Assembly (NCBI GenBank): GCA_951230915.1
Contig: OX579635.1
Location: 44,392,001-44,456,000 of the forward strand
Reading direction: 5' to 3'
Origin: Antitrichia curtipendula
Taxonomy: Eukaryota > Streptophyta > Bryopsida > Hypnales > Leucodontaceae
DNA length: 64,000 bases
Under the pieces are notes generated by a model. It did not search any database. It saw only the letters and a list, made by a program, of their open reading frames with translations, and was not told where the DNA came from. The translations under genes and the position numbers were made by a program. Below, piece by piece: positions 10,577 through 25,000 of this stretch (position 1 is its first letter; each line of letters starts with the position of its first letter).

Positions 10577-11479
10577 CATCAATAGACTATTTTTTGGCCT
10601 TAACATCCTTTACAATGGGTAAAATTTTGTTTTCTTGTTGCCTTGTTGGTAAGTTAGAGCAATTGTGACAAATACTTTAAAGTGTAGTTGAGTCCATATG
10701 AGCATCCATTTAATTTAGTTTAGTTTTTTTGGAGGGGGCACAAGTGAATGGTTGGATCTTTTTGATATAAAAATTAACCTTTTAAAGACATGATGGTCAC
10801 TGTGGAAATCATCAGTTTGTAGTACAGTGTGGATCATCAAACTACTATGCAAGCCCTCCCCTTGTTGCACAAAATTTCAAAGATAAACATGTGCATTTTT
10901 CTCTTACATGGAAGAATTCTTTAGCATCACTTGGACACTTAGTATCCATAGCGACATTACAATGTTATAGGGTTAATGATAAAACTTCAACTAAAGATAA
11001 GAAAATCACCTTTAAAAAATCATAATAATGAAGTAATTGTAACATATTCTTCCAAAATATATTATTCAGCCAATGAGTCTTTAGACTAAACATACTAAAT
11101 AATATTGTATACACTTATAATTATAAATAAAATTGTGAACATAGTTGGATAAACACATTCGTTACATGTAAAAACTTTTAGCATTTAATAGTCAAACTAC
11201 TAATACTAAATACCATTATAATTAGGCTAAGTGTATCTTGCAAAGCTAGAGATAAACTTGTAGAATTTAGATTCAAGACCAATTTTTTTTTACGGACAAT
11301 TTTTTGCCACTTGGCTACAAGCCTACAACCAAAACATGTTGCCTACTTTTTGTGAAGAATTGCTTTATTATTTTCAATCAAATTAGCCAAATTATTGTTC
11401 TTTTTGTAAACCAATAGTCAAATTTGACCTAGATATCACCTAGCGTTTTGATATAGATATCACCAAGCACCACCCTAGT
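10577..11479. other. AT-rich intergenic DNA, nothing recognised
   Basis: No coding frame, RNA gene or clear element boundary is seen. Composition is strongly AT-rich. Confidence 0.5.
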
Positions 11480-11891
11480 AAGGTAGTATGCTCTTAAAGC
11501 GACCATTCAAGGGCTGGTCCACCTTTTTCACAGGCTTCCTTAGACAAAATTATTTTTAGATCATTTTTCAGAAAAAAGAAAAATAGATGTGGAACCTAAC
11601 ACAAGTGATTTTGTATTTTTCCAAGCATTTTTGAATTACTTATGATTTTCAAAGATTCAAGACATAGGCACCTTTTTGTGACCATAGATCTTCCAAAATC
11701 TGTCCCCTTGCAACTTGTAAAGAGATGTGCAGAAATCTAAGACAATGATTGGCTCTTGCAATAGAAAAACAATTTTTCCTCAATGCATTCAATTGCTAAA
11801 CTGGTCCATTTAAGGATCACCCCATCTCCATTCTTCACCTAAAAATAGAGGCGGTTTCAAGAAGATGGGCGCTTTTAGAGCACACTACCTT
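11480..11891. mobile_element. TIR element, family AAGGTAGTATGCTC, copy 2
   Basis: The left end AAGGTAGTATGCTCTTAAAG (11480-11499) is inverted at the right end (GCGCTTTTAGAGCACACTAC, ending 11891). At 412 bp it is longer than copy 1, but the termini and the following AGCG motif are shared. No matching target duplication is evident. It is non-coding. Confidence 0.72.
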
Positions 11892-12008
11892 ATCACATGA
11901 GTATTGTAGAAACAACTGTCTACTTCTTTTCCAAAATGATAAAAAAAATTCACTGATTGAGACATAGCTGAACCGGCCTATTTGACACACTGTCACAAGT
12001 CTTTCTCC

Positions 12009-12360
12009 ATACAGAAACAAGAAAAGTAAAATTATTTATTGCTTTACACCCAATCATATCATAATGTGATGCAATTTATGCTATTCCATACTGGAAAAAA
12101 ACAAAGAAAAAAACTTTATACAAACAAAAACATCAATGCAGGGTACCAAACTTGAGATTCTTAAATTTTAAATACATTGACTGGCTGACCTGTTCACAGA
12201 AACAAGGAAAAGTAATATTTTTTTGTTGCTTTAAACCTAATCATAATGTGAATTCATACTGGAAAAAAGCAAGAAAGTTTATACAAAACAAAAAACATCA
12301 ATGCAGGATACCAAACTTGAGATTCTTAAATGTTGAATACAGTGACTGACTCTGTTCACT
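12009..12360. repeat. tandem duplication of about 170 bp
   Basis: 12009-12190 and 12194-12360 share long words including ACCAAACTTGAGATTCTTAAA, ACATCAATGCAGG and CATACTGGAAAAAA. The two copies differ by small deletions. They lie upstream of the GMI1-like gene and have no coding content. A smaller tandem duplication of about 58 bp follows at 12505-12605. Confidence 0.85.
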
Positions 12361-12609
12361 CTGTTGCCTAGTACCAGGGTTCCCAAACAATGACCATGAC
12401 GTAGGCTGATGTGTGACAAGTATGTATACTGTAGGCAATCATGGCATGATACGATTCCAAAAAATTTCAGAACCGCAGTTTAGCCACCTCTCCAGTCAAT
12501 CACAAGAAACCCAAAGCATCAGCAACAAAATCGAAAACGAAATCTCTGAGCCGCTTCTGAAACTCAAACCATCAGCAACAGAATCGAAAATAAAATCTGT
12601 GAGCCGCCG

Positions 12610-13078
12610 GCATCTGAGGAATGGGACATGCTGGCTATCAATGGAATGCGGCTCTGAATGGATCCTGCACTATGATACTTAGCTTGCAATGGATCCTGCA
12701 CTACTTGCATTGTTGCAAGTTCAATGGGTGTGTGCGTACACCATCTCTCCTCACTTCTTTGATGCGCACATTCAAGAGCTCTGGATCGATTCTGCACATG
12801 TTGCTGTCGCCGATCGCATTTGCGTTGTGGGTTCGTGTCTGCGTTGATTGTTGGGTCTGCGATCATTTATGGTTTGCGTTGCTTTCTGGAGATGTTTGGA
12901 TCGGAGCACTCTTTTTTGCCGGCGATCGCTTCTAATTAAATGAAGTGCTTCTAATGTGGTGGGTGTGCATGGTGCAGGTGGAGTGTCGCCCTAATTCGAT
13001 TTCCAACCGCACTGATCGACCACCATTTCTTGTTTGATCAATTGAGTTGATTCTTGTTTGATCAAGCATTTGGTTGCG
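12610..13078 (+). promoter_or_regulatory. probable promoter and 5' leader region of the GMI1-like gene
   Basis: This GC-richer stretch directly precedes the ATG at 13079. It contains open frames without family resemblance. I see no definite TATA box. It is assigned by position only. Confidence 0.35.
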
Positions 13079-16000
13079 ATGGGAGAGCCAGCAGGAGGTC
13101 GTCCAGGTTCCTCAGGCTCGACACAGCGCAGGCGCCCGTTTGAGGAAGTCCAAGAAAATCATGCCGTTGATTCGCCTCTCTCGTCTTCTCAATCTTTCGC
13201 CCGGAGTCGCAGCGTTCGCCGCCGTGTGGATTTCGACCACCTTTCCATAGATCAGCAGAAATTCAAGGAGCTCGCGTCCATTGCCATTCCTCACCGTTTA
13301 CAGACATCCACCGAGCTGGCCACCACTCCAGCTAGCGTGCACATGCCACACGCGTTTGAGTTTGTGGTGTATCTTCCGAATCGAACCTCCATTGAAGTGC
13401 AAGTACCTGCGGAGGTTTGTAGGAACTTGACAGTGCAGGGGTTTGTTAAATTGGTGAAGACAGAGGTGGGCAGAAGCTGTGACACGAAGGTGAAGCAGCG
13501 TGGGATTGTTTGGGGGAAACATGTGACGGTTCGAGAGTTCCAAGGGAGACCTGTCCACGATGGGGAATTCGCATCAAGCTATGAGTCGAAAGTTGCGAAG
13601 GTTCTTCTTCTCTATGTGAGTTGGAGTTTTGCTTACAAACGTGTTTTTCTTTTCACCCTAAACCGTAACTCTAACATACCTTAAACCCTCAAGGACATTT
13701 TAGGTATGTTAAATTGAAGGGTCTAGAGTCTGGTAGCTTCAGCTTGACTTGCAACGCCGAAGTTCAATTGCAGGTCAGAGAGTAGTTCAGAGTAAGCTTA
13801 CCACCATGAGCAGCACAATGTACCGTTGATTGTATCTCAAAGTGTCAAAACGAACACTGGTTCTTTTCAAGGGCTTGCCCTCAGAAACAAAATTGACTTG
13901 ATTCTTGCAACGGCGTGACATTCCATTCTACTTTCAATTGTCTGTTAGTTCGATGCAGAAGACACAATCCAGGTCTCACATCATTTGCTCCTGAAGCTCG
14001 TGACAGTAAGCCTTTAGAGCTCCAGGCAGAAGGTGTCGAAATGAGATTTGGGTTTAAAATACTCCAATTTTGACACCTTTAGAACACATGATCAGAATTT
14101 AAAATCTCAAGCAGGATCCTTTCCAATACAATACAAGTTCATCCTTAACCAAAAATCACTAACCACTCGTGGCTTAGACACCATAGAGACCAGGGTTTTA
14201 TGTGAAAAACTCTACTCCACACAGGTTAATAATTCACGAGCCTTGTTGTAGGAGGAACCTTGTTACTCACAATTTAGCGTAGGGTCAATCAAAACGCATA
14301 CTTACAGAAACAAAAGATATTCACCTTGTATGCTTCCCAAACGACGAATACCATTTTCAGTTGCTTGACGCAGAGCTCTTGCAAAAGCCTTAAATGTAGC
14401 TTCTATAATATGGTGCGAGTTCTGCCTTCCAAGCTGTATCCAAAGTAATCCTTACTAGATGGCAAAAGTCTTTGTGTCTTTTGAGTACTCGGTTTAGAAA
14501 ATTTCTAACTTTTGTTTTGTCACATGACTGGGATTTGGCAGGATCTGCACCCGGATACGGTACATGCTCATCCGGTGAGTCACTGTATTCTTAAGTCTCT
14601 CAATTTTGGTTCTAAGTTATGAACCACTAAAATTGAGGATACCATATGCGCCACTTTAAACATTTTTACATATGCAAACTGGACATGTAAAATTTGAAGA
14701 CTGATCCACGTTAATGTTTGATTTGACATCAGTTTCCTGACATTTCTGACGTTGGAGAATAATGTGTGTGCTTAGGGTTTTTGGAATGTAACACCGGAAC
14801 CCCACATGCTGGAGGTCTTGCCACAAGATTATACGTTGTTCTCAGCGTTAGCGGACGAACTGGTATTGTACTTCGCTAGTTGATAGATCTGAATTACATG
14901 GACTATTTAAAGTTCAGTTTCTCTTTGGTATGACTGTCTCGCAACAAATGGTTCAGAATTTTGACCGAGGAGTGCTTTTGCCAACAGGACAACTCACTGC
15001 AAGCCGTGTATCAACTGCAAACTGGAAAACAGCGTCTCATCTGGTACCTCTCTTTTGTGAGCCTTCTTTTGAAGAAGAGGAAATCTTACTGAGGAAAATT
15101 GTTACATTGAGGAGATTGACAATTCAAAAAATTGTTTGGCAGTGTGAACCTCGACCACAAGGATGGGATCATCAGCATATATGACACTGGCAAAGGGATG
15201 GATGGTACCCCTGACAACTGTATTGCAAAATGGTAAGCATTATGCTCATGTTTGTCAGTTTCCAGCAAAATACAGTTGTTTATGCTCCTTAATATTGTAA
15301 TTGTCATTCTTACCGCAACAATAACCTGATTGACCTCATTGTACAGGGGAACTTTAGGATCCTCGACCAACCGGCACGTTGTAACCGAGGCGATTGGTGG
15401 AGATCCTCCATACCTGAAGGTGGGAAATCTGTAATTTTTTTCTTAATTTTTTTTTCAGCTTAAAAATGCATGAGTGTACGATCAACACAAAAGATTCTCC
15501 TCCCCAACAAATTTCTTGATGTTAAGTTATTAGGCAATAGATTCAATAGAGTCCTCATCTTGCATTAATGTCGCCTTAATGTTAGTGTATCACAAATGGT
15601 GTTAATTTCATGTTAATGTCATGTTAGTGTCATTGGCATCAACTTGATTAACTTGGCATTACATTGGCAGCTATTAAGTCAGCACTATTCTTACATAATC
15701 TAGATATAGATGTAATGGTCTGTTTTATTGACATTAACTTGCCATTTATAGCTTTGTGAATCTACGTTACTCTAGTCAAGGAATATTTTGAGATGACGTT
15801 TCGTTCTAGTAATTACAAGCGTCTTCTATGTTTCGAAGCACCTAATTTGAAAATAGGTGTTTTGCTAGTAATTGTTTGTCAAAACTATCGACTACTTACG
15901 AGCTGCACGAGTGTTTGCTGAGAAAATGCCGAGTTTGTTCAAAAGAAACGAATTGAGGATCATTCATTGATTTTTTGTAATTTAATATGCAGCCCAACTT

Positions 16001-19000
16001 TGGAATGTACGGATTTGGAGGAATTTCAGCTGGGTTTCACCTTGGCGGGTATGGCATGTTTTCATTTGCCAATGCAGCTGATGTGGTTGCAAAGCTTCTT
16101 GAATCCGAATTCAAAGAGTGAATGCATTTGTGGTTGAAGACTGAATGCGTTCAGTAAAATGTATCACAGTGGAACTCTGGTGTCTTTCTTAAGACACTGT
16201 GCCAGTTGTGATTCATGTAAACCCAACAGCTCTTCCCTGTTCTTCCTTGATAGGATCTCAGCTATTGATTGTTCACAAGCTAGTGTCTGTCACAATTTTG
16301 TTGCACTGCTTAGACCAGGTAGTTTAGACTGTTGCACTTCCATATTTGCTTTCATTCTCACATTACGCCGTGGTTATCTAGAATTAGGATTATTGAGGTT
16401 GTCTGATATAGGTATTCTTTCAGACTGATCCATCTTTTCACATGAATCTGTTTTTGCAGAAGCATAACAGTCTCGTCAAAAACAGAGAGGTCGCAGAGGG
16501 TAGCTATTTTGCATTTAGGCAGAAAGTCTTTGACAGCAACTGTGAAATCTGGGAGCGTGTGGAAGGTACCTGATTTATCCTTTTGGACGTTACCAACTTT
16601 GAACACATCGTACTCTTGATTTTCCAGTGATAATTTTTGACATGCCTAAGTCTTGGAATGCCAATGCATTTTGTCATATGCATAGACGGGAGGTGAGTTT
16701 CGTTCTCCAACGGAACAGGAGCTTCAATGGTCTCCGCATGGAAGCTTCACAAAGGTAAACTGCTCAGTACTGAAATGTTCATGTACTTGCATTTGTAAGG
16801 ATCAAATGGAAAATTCCTACTACCACCTTCAATGGGAAATCTAGCATAATTTCGAATCCCAAGCTATTTCAGTTGTTGACGAAAGACGTCTTTTGCTCTT
16901 CTGCTCACTTCTTGTTTCGAAATGATCCTGATACTGTGGGTTGCAGGTTGAGATTTCCGATTTGAATCGTAAAGTGTCAACATGGAGGGTCGAGGAGGTG
17001 CAGCGTAAGCTGAAAGATTACTATTTCCCGTATATACAGGTAAATCTCCTTTCGCTAATGTAGTCTCTTTTTAGATGTTTGAGCTGTCGCTTGCATTTTG
17101 GCCCATGTACGATAACATTCATGAATGTGGTTGCGTATCTGATGCAGAATGATGAAGGGTATGGTGAAACTTTCACTACCAGGCCTGTTGAAATTCGGGT
17201 GAGAAAGTCACTACCTATAGTACCATTCTCTTTATTCTTATTGTACCATTGTTATTATCTTAATGCACTTACAGGAATCTAGCTCTGAGGTGTCGTGCTT
17301 CATTTGTAGGTTAACGGTGAAGATCTGGCGGGGGTACTGGGTGGTGAGGTGACTCACTCACATTTTCATTCAGGTCCTGGAGATCCGTTTGTAGTTATCT
17401 TGGAGTTTTCCAAACTCAAAGACATGGATGTATCAGGTAGTTCCTATGGATCCCTTCTCTGGAAAAGTAGTATAAGTCCTAGAGTCCACACGGTTTGACT
17501 CGCTAGCCACTGATTGCGCTGAAACATGTCAAAAAGATGTAATTTCAAAGTTCTGGAGCAGACGATGATTGGTCGTCAACATTCCTACTTCATTCATTGA
17601 TCACATTTGTGTGAAGACCGTGTTGTTCTCTGTGCATCCCACAGGTAGTCGTTCTATGCAAAAATTTATGATGTCTTTTGCTATGTTTAGATCATGCAGA
17701 AGACAGATTTGATAAGGCAAATGCACGCATCACTTGTCATTACTTTCCTATTCGCCAGGTAACATACATTCATTCCCGGAAGCACTATTAAGTTGTGTTG
17801 TGATAATTGGCGATATTTTCTTGAAGACTTGACTATCGATACAATTTGAAGCTCTTGTTTTCTGTGCCTGTTACTGATTTTTCTGAGGCTGTTGTCTTTG
17901 TAAACAGGGAAGAGAAGCAATTGATGATGTTATTGACCAACTGAAGGAAGAAGACTCAGATTATATGGAAAACTTTGAAAGTTTTTCTCGCCGAGCTATT
18001 CGTCGTCTTGGTCGCTTGCTTCCAGATGCTCGAGGAGTAAGTATTCATGTCTCATATTTCTTACAATACAAGAGATCTCCCTAGTGTCTCAATGCTGGAG
18101 GAATTTTTGAGACATAGAGTGAAAATGGTTGTTTTATGGCTGTTTTAGATCATTGTGAGCAACAAAAAATCGTGAGTGACCAACTGGCATATGCATATGC
18201 AGGGAAGGCTCCCATTCATGGAAGCCAAAAAAATCTTCAGAGTACATGAAGTGAACAGGCACTGCTATAAACGTGTCAAGGCATTTATAGGTACTGAAAT
18301 TCGACATAGTAGATTTATCTCAATTTCAGTCAAGATTGGAATTTTTCTCCCGAAATTATTGTCTATATTATGTGTTGCGTCCTCGGTGCCTTGGAATAGG
18401 TTGATTGCTGTAGCCAATAGAGATCCTTAAATTGCAAGCATGGAAAATTCATTGCCACTCTGCTTGTTGAAACTTTGTATACAGTATTTTCAGAATTTAA
18501 AATGAATGGTGAATGGTGTTAGCAGATGTGGATGCGGGTTTTATACCAACTCAATCCAAAGTAAGCTGATAACCTTTCTCATTCTCTGCTCCTTGCCATG
18601 CCAAACTTTTCGTGGTGCCATTTATTCTTCTTTCATACTTGTAAATGAAGTTGAATCATTCTCACAAAAAAAACATGAATTTTTTATGAGCAGATGGACC
18701 TTGTTCCAAAACACCCCTTCACAGAGGCTCTCTTAAATCTAGGTCTTGGCCTGCAAACTGTAGACACAGCAAAAATCACACTGAAGAAACCTGGTATGAA
18801 CCTGTCATTAAATTATCTCTCTGCTAAACTTGCCGTGCAGTAACTTTCAATTTCAACTTTGCATTGAAAAATCGAAAGGTGGAGTGAGAAATGTTCATAT
18901 TTGACCTTAAGAAGAATGATGTCACGTTGCAGTCAGGCGGATCTCAATTATCGAATAATCGTGTGATTGTCATTTGGTATATCAGGACCGGTGACTGTAT

Positions 19001-22000
19001 CAATTAAGCGACGGAGTTCGGAGCCTGAATATCAAGGCTGGGTTTCTACCAAACCTGAGCATCTCCATGCTGAGTACACAACATGGATTAAGAAGCAGCA
19101 TGAAAGCTTCGACATAGGAGCTGTTTTCAACGAGGGTAGTCTGGTCATTGTTACCCAGGACCGGAACAAGAAAGAGTTAAATATTACTAAAGACGGTGAG
19201 ATAGAAACGACTCACATGAAGAACAGGAAATATCAGTTCTTGTCAACGTGTAAAAGAAACACCATGCTCATATACAGATGATTTACAAAAATGCTTAGAA
19301 CAGAAACGTCCATACTGACTAGTTGAATTGCGACCGTGGTCTGGCCTTAGATGTACTAATTGGGTTGAAGTTGTGCATTGTAGTCTTTCGAGTGGTGTAT
19401 GATATTAAATGCAAAGGCATTGACTGGAAGGTTGGTAAGGGAGAGCCTCCCAAACATTTGAAACTCCTCAAGGGCCTCCCCGGCCTGAACAACAATGATA
19501 AATCTCTGTTTGTGACTGTGGAGTGCTTCATTTCCGAAGGCTTTGCTGATGATCCAGGTAACGCTACAACTGTGAGATTGGCTGTCCATTGCTTTAGACT
19601 AACATTGATACTGTGTGCAATGATACATTTCTCCAGCAAGCAGAATATTTCAACACCGGTTTTTAAAGCTTTAGATTTTTTCTGACACATGCTCTCCGTG
19701 ACCTCTTCTATTCCCTGAATAGCTTGTATGCCTACATATATTGCTCTGATTGTGTCTCGTTCTTGTGACAAAAATCTTGAACATACTGTGATTTAATAGA
19801 GTTGGTTGGTCATACTGTGAATTAATAGAGTTGGTTGGATTGTTTTCACTGCACAACAGGTGATACAAGGATCATATGCAGGTATAATTTCTTCAATGTC
19901 TCCACTTTTCATGTTTTGTGTTCGAGATAGTTGATCCGCTTATTATGGCTTTATTTCCTGGAAGAGATCTTACTTGTGAGAAATAGCAGTATCCTGGTTG
20001 CAAGCCCATGATTATCCATACTGGATGCTAGATTCCTTGAAATGTAACTTAAGAATGAAACTGGGGTCACACATTATTTCATTCAATAGTGAACAAGCAC
20101 AAGCAACTAACGAACTGTGGCCAAATGAAGGTAGCTGTGTAAATAAGAATAATTATTTTGCATGTGAGCTCAATCTGAGATATTGTAAGGTAATCAAGAA
20201 CTTTTTTTGTAGCTTACGGCTGAGCTCCTTTAGATCCCAATAAAGACTAGTGTCCTCTATGTATAATGTCACGCTATAATGTGAAAATAATTCTTAAGAG
20301 TGAGAATGTATGTAGGCCGATGGAGATTCCTGAGGAGCGAGGAAGCAGAGAAGGAGTGAGTGATGAAGACCTACTCCCTTTTTTCATTCTTGGAGAGTCA
20401 CGAGCCTTCCAAGTGGAAATACTCTTCTCTGACAAGGTAAGCTTATATTGTCGTCGTTAAAAAGTGCTAAAAAAATAACAGGCTAAAAACATAACTTGGT
20501 CCTTGGGGGTCCTAATAAGTTAATTATCTTGTAAATAAGAAGACTTTGAATTGCAAAGATAAAGATATGAACAACATAGAGAAGCCATTTTCTTTGAATA
20601 GAGTACGTTACAAGGATGAACTGCAACTGCATCGTGCTCTCTGATTTGTACTCACATTCATACGCTTCACAGTATGAAGAGGTTCCTGAAGTGGCATGGC
20701 TGAAACGACTGGAGGTAATTCAGAACAAGCTGCCTGCATTTGTCGATCTGCTAAATGAACGAGAGGTCTCGGAACTAGCAGGTCATAAAGTAAGTGCCAG
20801 CACGTCTTTCATTTTTCCTTTTGTGTACTTTGAGAGCTCCGATCCAATTTGAATCTGAAATGTTTGCTGTTCTGCAAAACGTTTCTTCTTGAGGTTTTCA
20901 TTGTCTTTGTAACGAGTATTCAAACAGAGATCATGAGAGGTTGTCTGAGCTTATTAACATTAGCTAGCTTTCCTTTTTGCATGCTGAAAATCTTGTTTCA
21001 TAAGAGACACGATTGTGATTTAATGATGATTACGTGTAAGCCTATCCTGAAGTTATATATACTTCTATTCTGGTTCAACAATTGGGCTCAAAATATCTAT
21101 TCATCTGTACAGAGCCTTCTGCAATGCACACACTTGAAAGCGGGGGCAGACCTGCCTACTGATATCATCGCAGTAGTGAGGCCAAGTTCATGCACGAGGT
21201 CTACATCAGGAAGACATGGAGAAGCTTCTCGCTTGGAGCAGAAATACATCATGGCAGAGTCCATGGAAATGATGCTTGTTGTGCGGGAAATAAAAGAGAA
21301 AGGTATGGTGGAAGCAGAAAGAGTTTACCAGGCGAAAACAACGGCATGCACAAGAGACAATTGGAAAGGCTTGTACTATTTTAGTACCTCTGATACTATC
21401 CTGGAGAGCGTTACCAAAATAACTGGGACATACGAGTTCATATTCTCTCTGGTATTTAACTGACCTTTCTATTCTGTGCGTTTGTGAATTAACTTGAAAA
21501 TGATCTCGTTTCAAAATTAGGGAGTACTACGAATTTCTGTCCTCGATGGAGGCACAAAAAGATGACATGCAAGCTTTAAGAGAAAATCGAATCAAACTAC
21601 TCTAATTTGTGGAATTGAATTTGTTTAGGTGAGTGCAAAGTATCAGGCTGTGGATGACTTTAAAATGTGCATCAATATTACACCATCCTCTGTAATAGGA
21701 TACTGGAACATCTGCTCCCATCCTGGTCTTTGCTGTGAACACCACTCAAATCGAAGTCCAGAAGCGATGAGAGTTAGGTCAGTTGTTCGCATTTTGAATG
21801 ACCTCCTACTGATTTGTTTCACGTACATTTCCTCAAGTAATGCCGATTCTGAAGTCAGAGTCCGAAGTATAGAAGAAATTCTCTATATCAATCTGACAAT
21901 GACTTTCATTGACTTCGTGTGAATTTCCAAATAATCGCAGGCTTGAGGACGTGCTGCCTGGAACTTTGTATCTCACTCGGGTTGATGAATTCAGCAATCC

Positions 22001-25000
22001 AATGGAGTTTACAGAAATCCCGGATGATATCACAGGCGAAATCTTTTCTATCGAAGGAGATCGACTCATGACCGCCGTTACTATTGACAAAAGCTTGGTC
22101 AAGATATCGGATGACGACCAATTCAGTGTTGAAATTCCGGTACAACTCTAACCTGAAATCGTTACCTGTTTGGGTCCTATAGTCGAACTCTCTTTCACTA
22201 CCCCCTCTATATGATTTACTACGATCAAGGCCTTGGGGATTTGATTTAATTAGGCCATGTGGATGGCTGAGTGCAGAAAATTGAAGTTGGAGGCGGAAGT
22301 CTTGAACCGCTCAAGCCAACAATGCAGGCTGAATTAAGGATGAGCATTAAGGATAGCGTGGTAGCAAGCTTCGCAATATCAGGTCAAATCGATTTTCCCC
22401 TATTTGGGGGTTATTCCAAGTGAATAATTCGTTTCATTACTTGTCAAAATACTCATTTTATATGGGTATAGATCTTCGTCCCTTTAAGAGATTCTGCTTA
22501 GGCATCTATTTTATCAGTCTCTCAAATATTGGCACACTTGAAGGTCGATTATAGAATCCTGAATTTGATGGATAATAGACAGGGAATTTTAGCTGAAATT
22601 TTATGAACACAGTGGCAACTAAATTTTCATTCTCATCATGTGTAATCTTCAAAATTTCAGTGCTGCCTGGAAGAATAGCATCAGCTCGCATGAAGGAGAG
22701 CGAAGCTCCTGAAAACCATCTCAAGCCAGGGCAAACTATCGATCGCATCGTCTTTGAGGTGCTATGCTTTACTTTAGAATATTGAATTTCCTCACTCCAA
22801 CCATATAGCAATATGTTGCAACACCAGGAATAAAGCTTAATGTACCACTGACCAGACAGAATGAGAACTAACATATCAAATGTTTTTCATTGATTATAGT
22901 GGTAAGAAATTTGACCCTGTTTGAATTATTTTAATCATGAAATGATCAGTCAGAGTGGTCATTTAAAAAAGCATTAAATCTCAGTCCTTGAGGGTTTATC
23001 TTTCCTCTCATGACATTGGTCTGAGTTAGTTGAGTCGAACAGATTGGCACTGAGTGAAGCACTCGCGCTCTTGTTCAATGTTGGAGAATGTATAGAAAAG
23101 TGAACTCTATTGACGCAGTAGTATGTGATATGTGCAGGCATTTGACAAGTATCAGAATCCCGTTTCTTCTGGTGAACAAGTCAAAGTTCTGTTAGATGGC
23201 TTTGAGTTACAAGACAAAAACGGATACATGCGATCAGTAAGTTCCTTTTATAATCCTCTGCACTACAAAAATGTGTGAGTATTTAATTAGGATTTAGAAA
23301 CTTGAACTGCGGTTTGAATATGTGAACACTACATAGACACTTGTTCGAGTGGTTCAGCTACTGTGATTTTTAATACTTCAAATCATGCATAATCTAACCT
23401 CAGAGTATTCAATCTAAAAATAGAAGATGAAGTTTCGGAGCATATACTCGATTATTAAAGATTTCAAAACATATTTCAAGCATTCAAAAATGGGCGCATG
23501 TGCTACCCTCCTTTAAGCTTCCTAAGTGGTTTACAACTTCTATAGATATAGAAGCGGTCATTTGGGAGGCAAAGTTATGCATTATGAGCTACGGCTATCG
23601 TACTTACTGCGATCTCATTCCTGTATGCAGATGGACGAAAATGGAAGTCTGGACCTTGGGATGCGACTCAGAGTAACAGCTAGCTATGGCGGAACAGGTA
23701 CCCTGTTTTCAATTACTATGAGAGTGCGGATTCACGTTCCACGACCTCTGTAATCTGAATCTTTTAACTATCACGCACGACCACTCTAATTTATGTTGAA
23801 AATGTCGCTTTAAATCCTGTGGACTGCAATGGCTATCTGCAGCTCAGGTGGAGTTACAGTCAATAGAAAACAAGCTCCTGTTGATGGCAACATTCCATGT
23901 CATTGATCGACACCTCCGAGTTAGAAATGTAAGCTCCTAACTGCCTGAGTATCTACATGTTAATGACATATTGATCGATGAGGAATGTAGGAGAGTGAAA
24001 GGGTAAATTATATATCTACTTGGACAGTTGAACTGGTGTGATATGCTTCACCTGAAAAAGATGAAGAAGACCAAATTGGCCCTCGAGTTTGTTAGCAGTT
24101 GTGAGTGTCATATGGGGATGTTCATTTGTTCATTTTGTTTATTTTCTCCCCAAACATGTGCAATGTTCTTCACTCATCCATGCGATATAAAATTAACTTT
24201 CATTTGAATTCTATTATTTTCACAATACGATTCATCGAACAGGTGATTCTATAACCATGAATCCTTTTTGTTAAAAAGTGTAGCTTTGGTGAGGTACTGC
24301 AGGAACCAGACAACGTAGCAGTTGGGTTCCAATTGACGGGGATAGTGATCGAAGCGGTGGATGAGAATGAGCAACGGGATGAGACCATGGATGGCACGGC
24401 TCACACCCTCACACTAGATTGGAATCCCAATATTTCTGTTCCGTTGCAACAAGGAAGATGCACTCTGCCACCCATTCCAATGCCAAGTACTCCTCAGATG
24501 TGGAAAGGGTGTGTGGCACACACTCAAAATCCAGAATTGCAAGCGTTTCTTTCGGTAAGTTGAAAAAAGATGAATTAGATACAGCACAAGAAAGCCTAGT
24601 CTCAATAAAGTTTGGCTTCAATAATTCTGGTGTTGTCCATAATATAGTGTGGTCCATAACATGAAAGTAAATGAGGGAATCCAGCTTTAGATTTTGTTTT
24701 TTAAGCGTCTTTAAGAATCTTAATCGAGAGAGTGCATCCTTAGTTGTGAGTATTTTTGGGTTCATTCTGGACTTAGATTGTGGATTCTGTCCTGTCAAGG
24801 TGTGGGTAGAAGAAGTTTCTGAAAGACATGGAGACGACTCAGCTTCAATGGCTCCACCCGACGTACCTGAAACCGCTCCAGCAGCACCGCCTCGATCTCC
24901 GAAAACATCGAAAGTTTACGTGACCCGCAAACCAGTGGCTCCAGTGGCTCCAGAAGCACCGCATCATGCTGAACGCGAGCAGTTTGTGCAACCGGAACCT

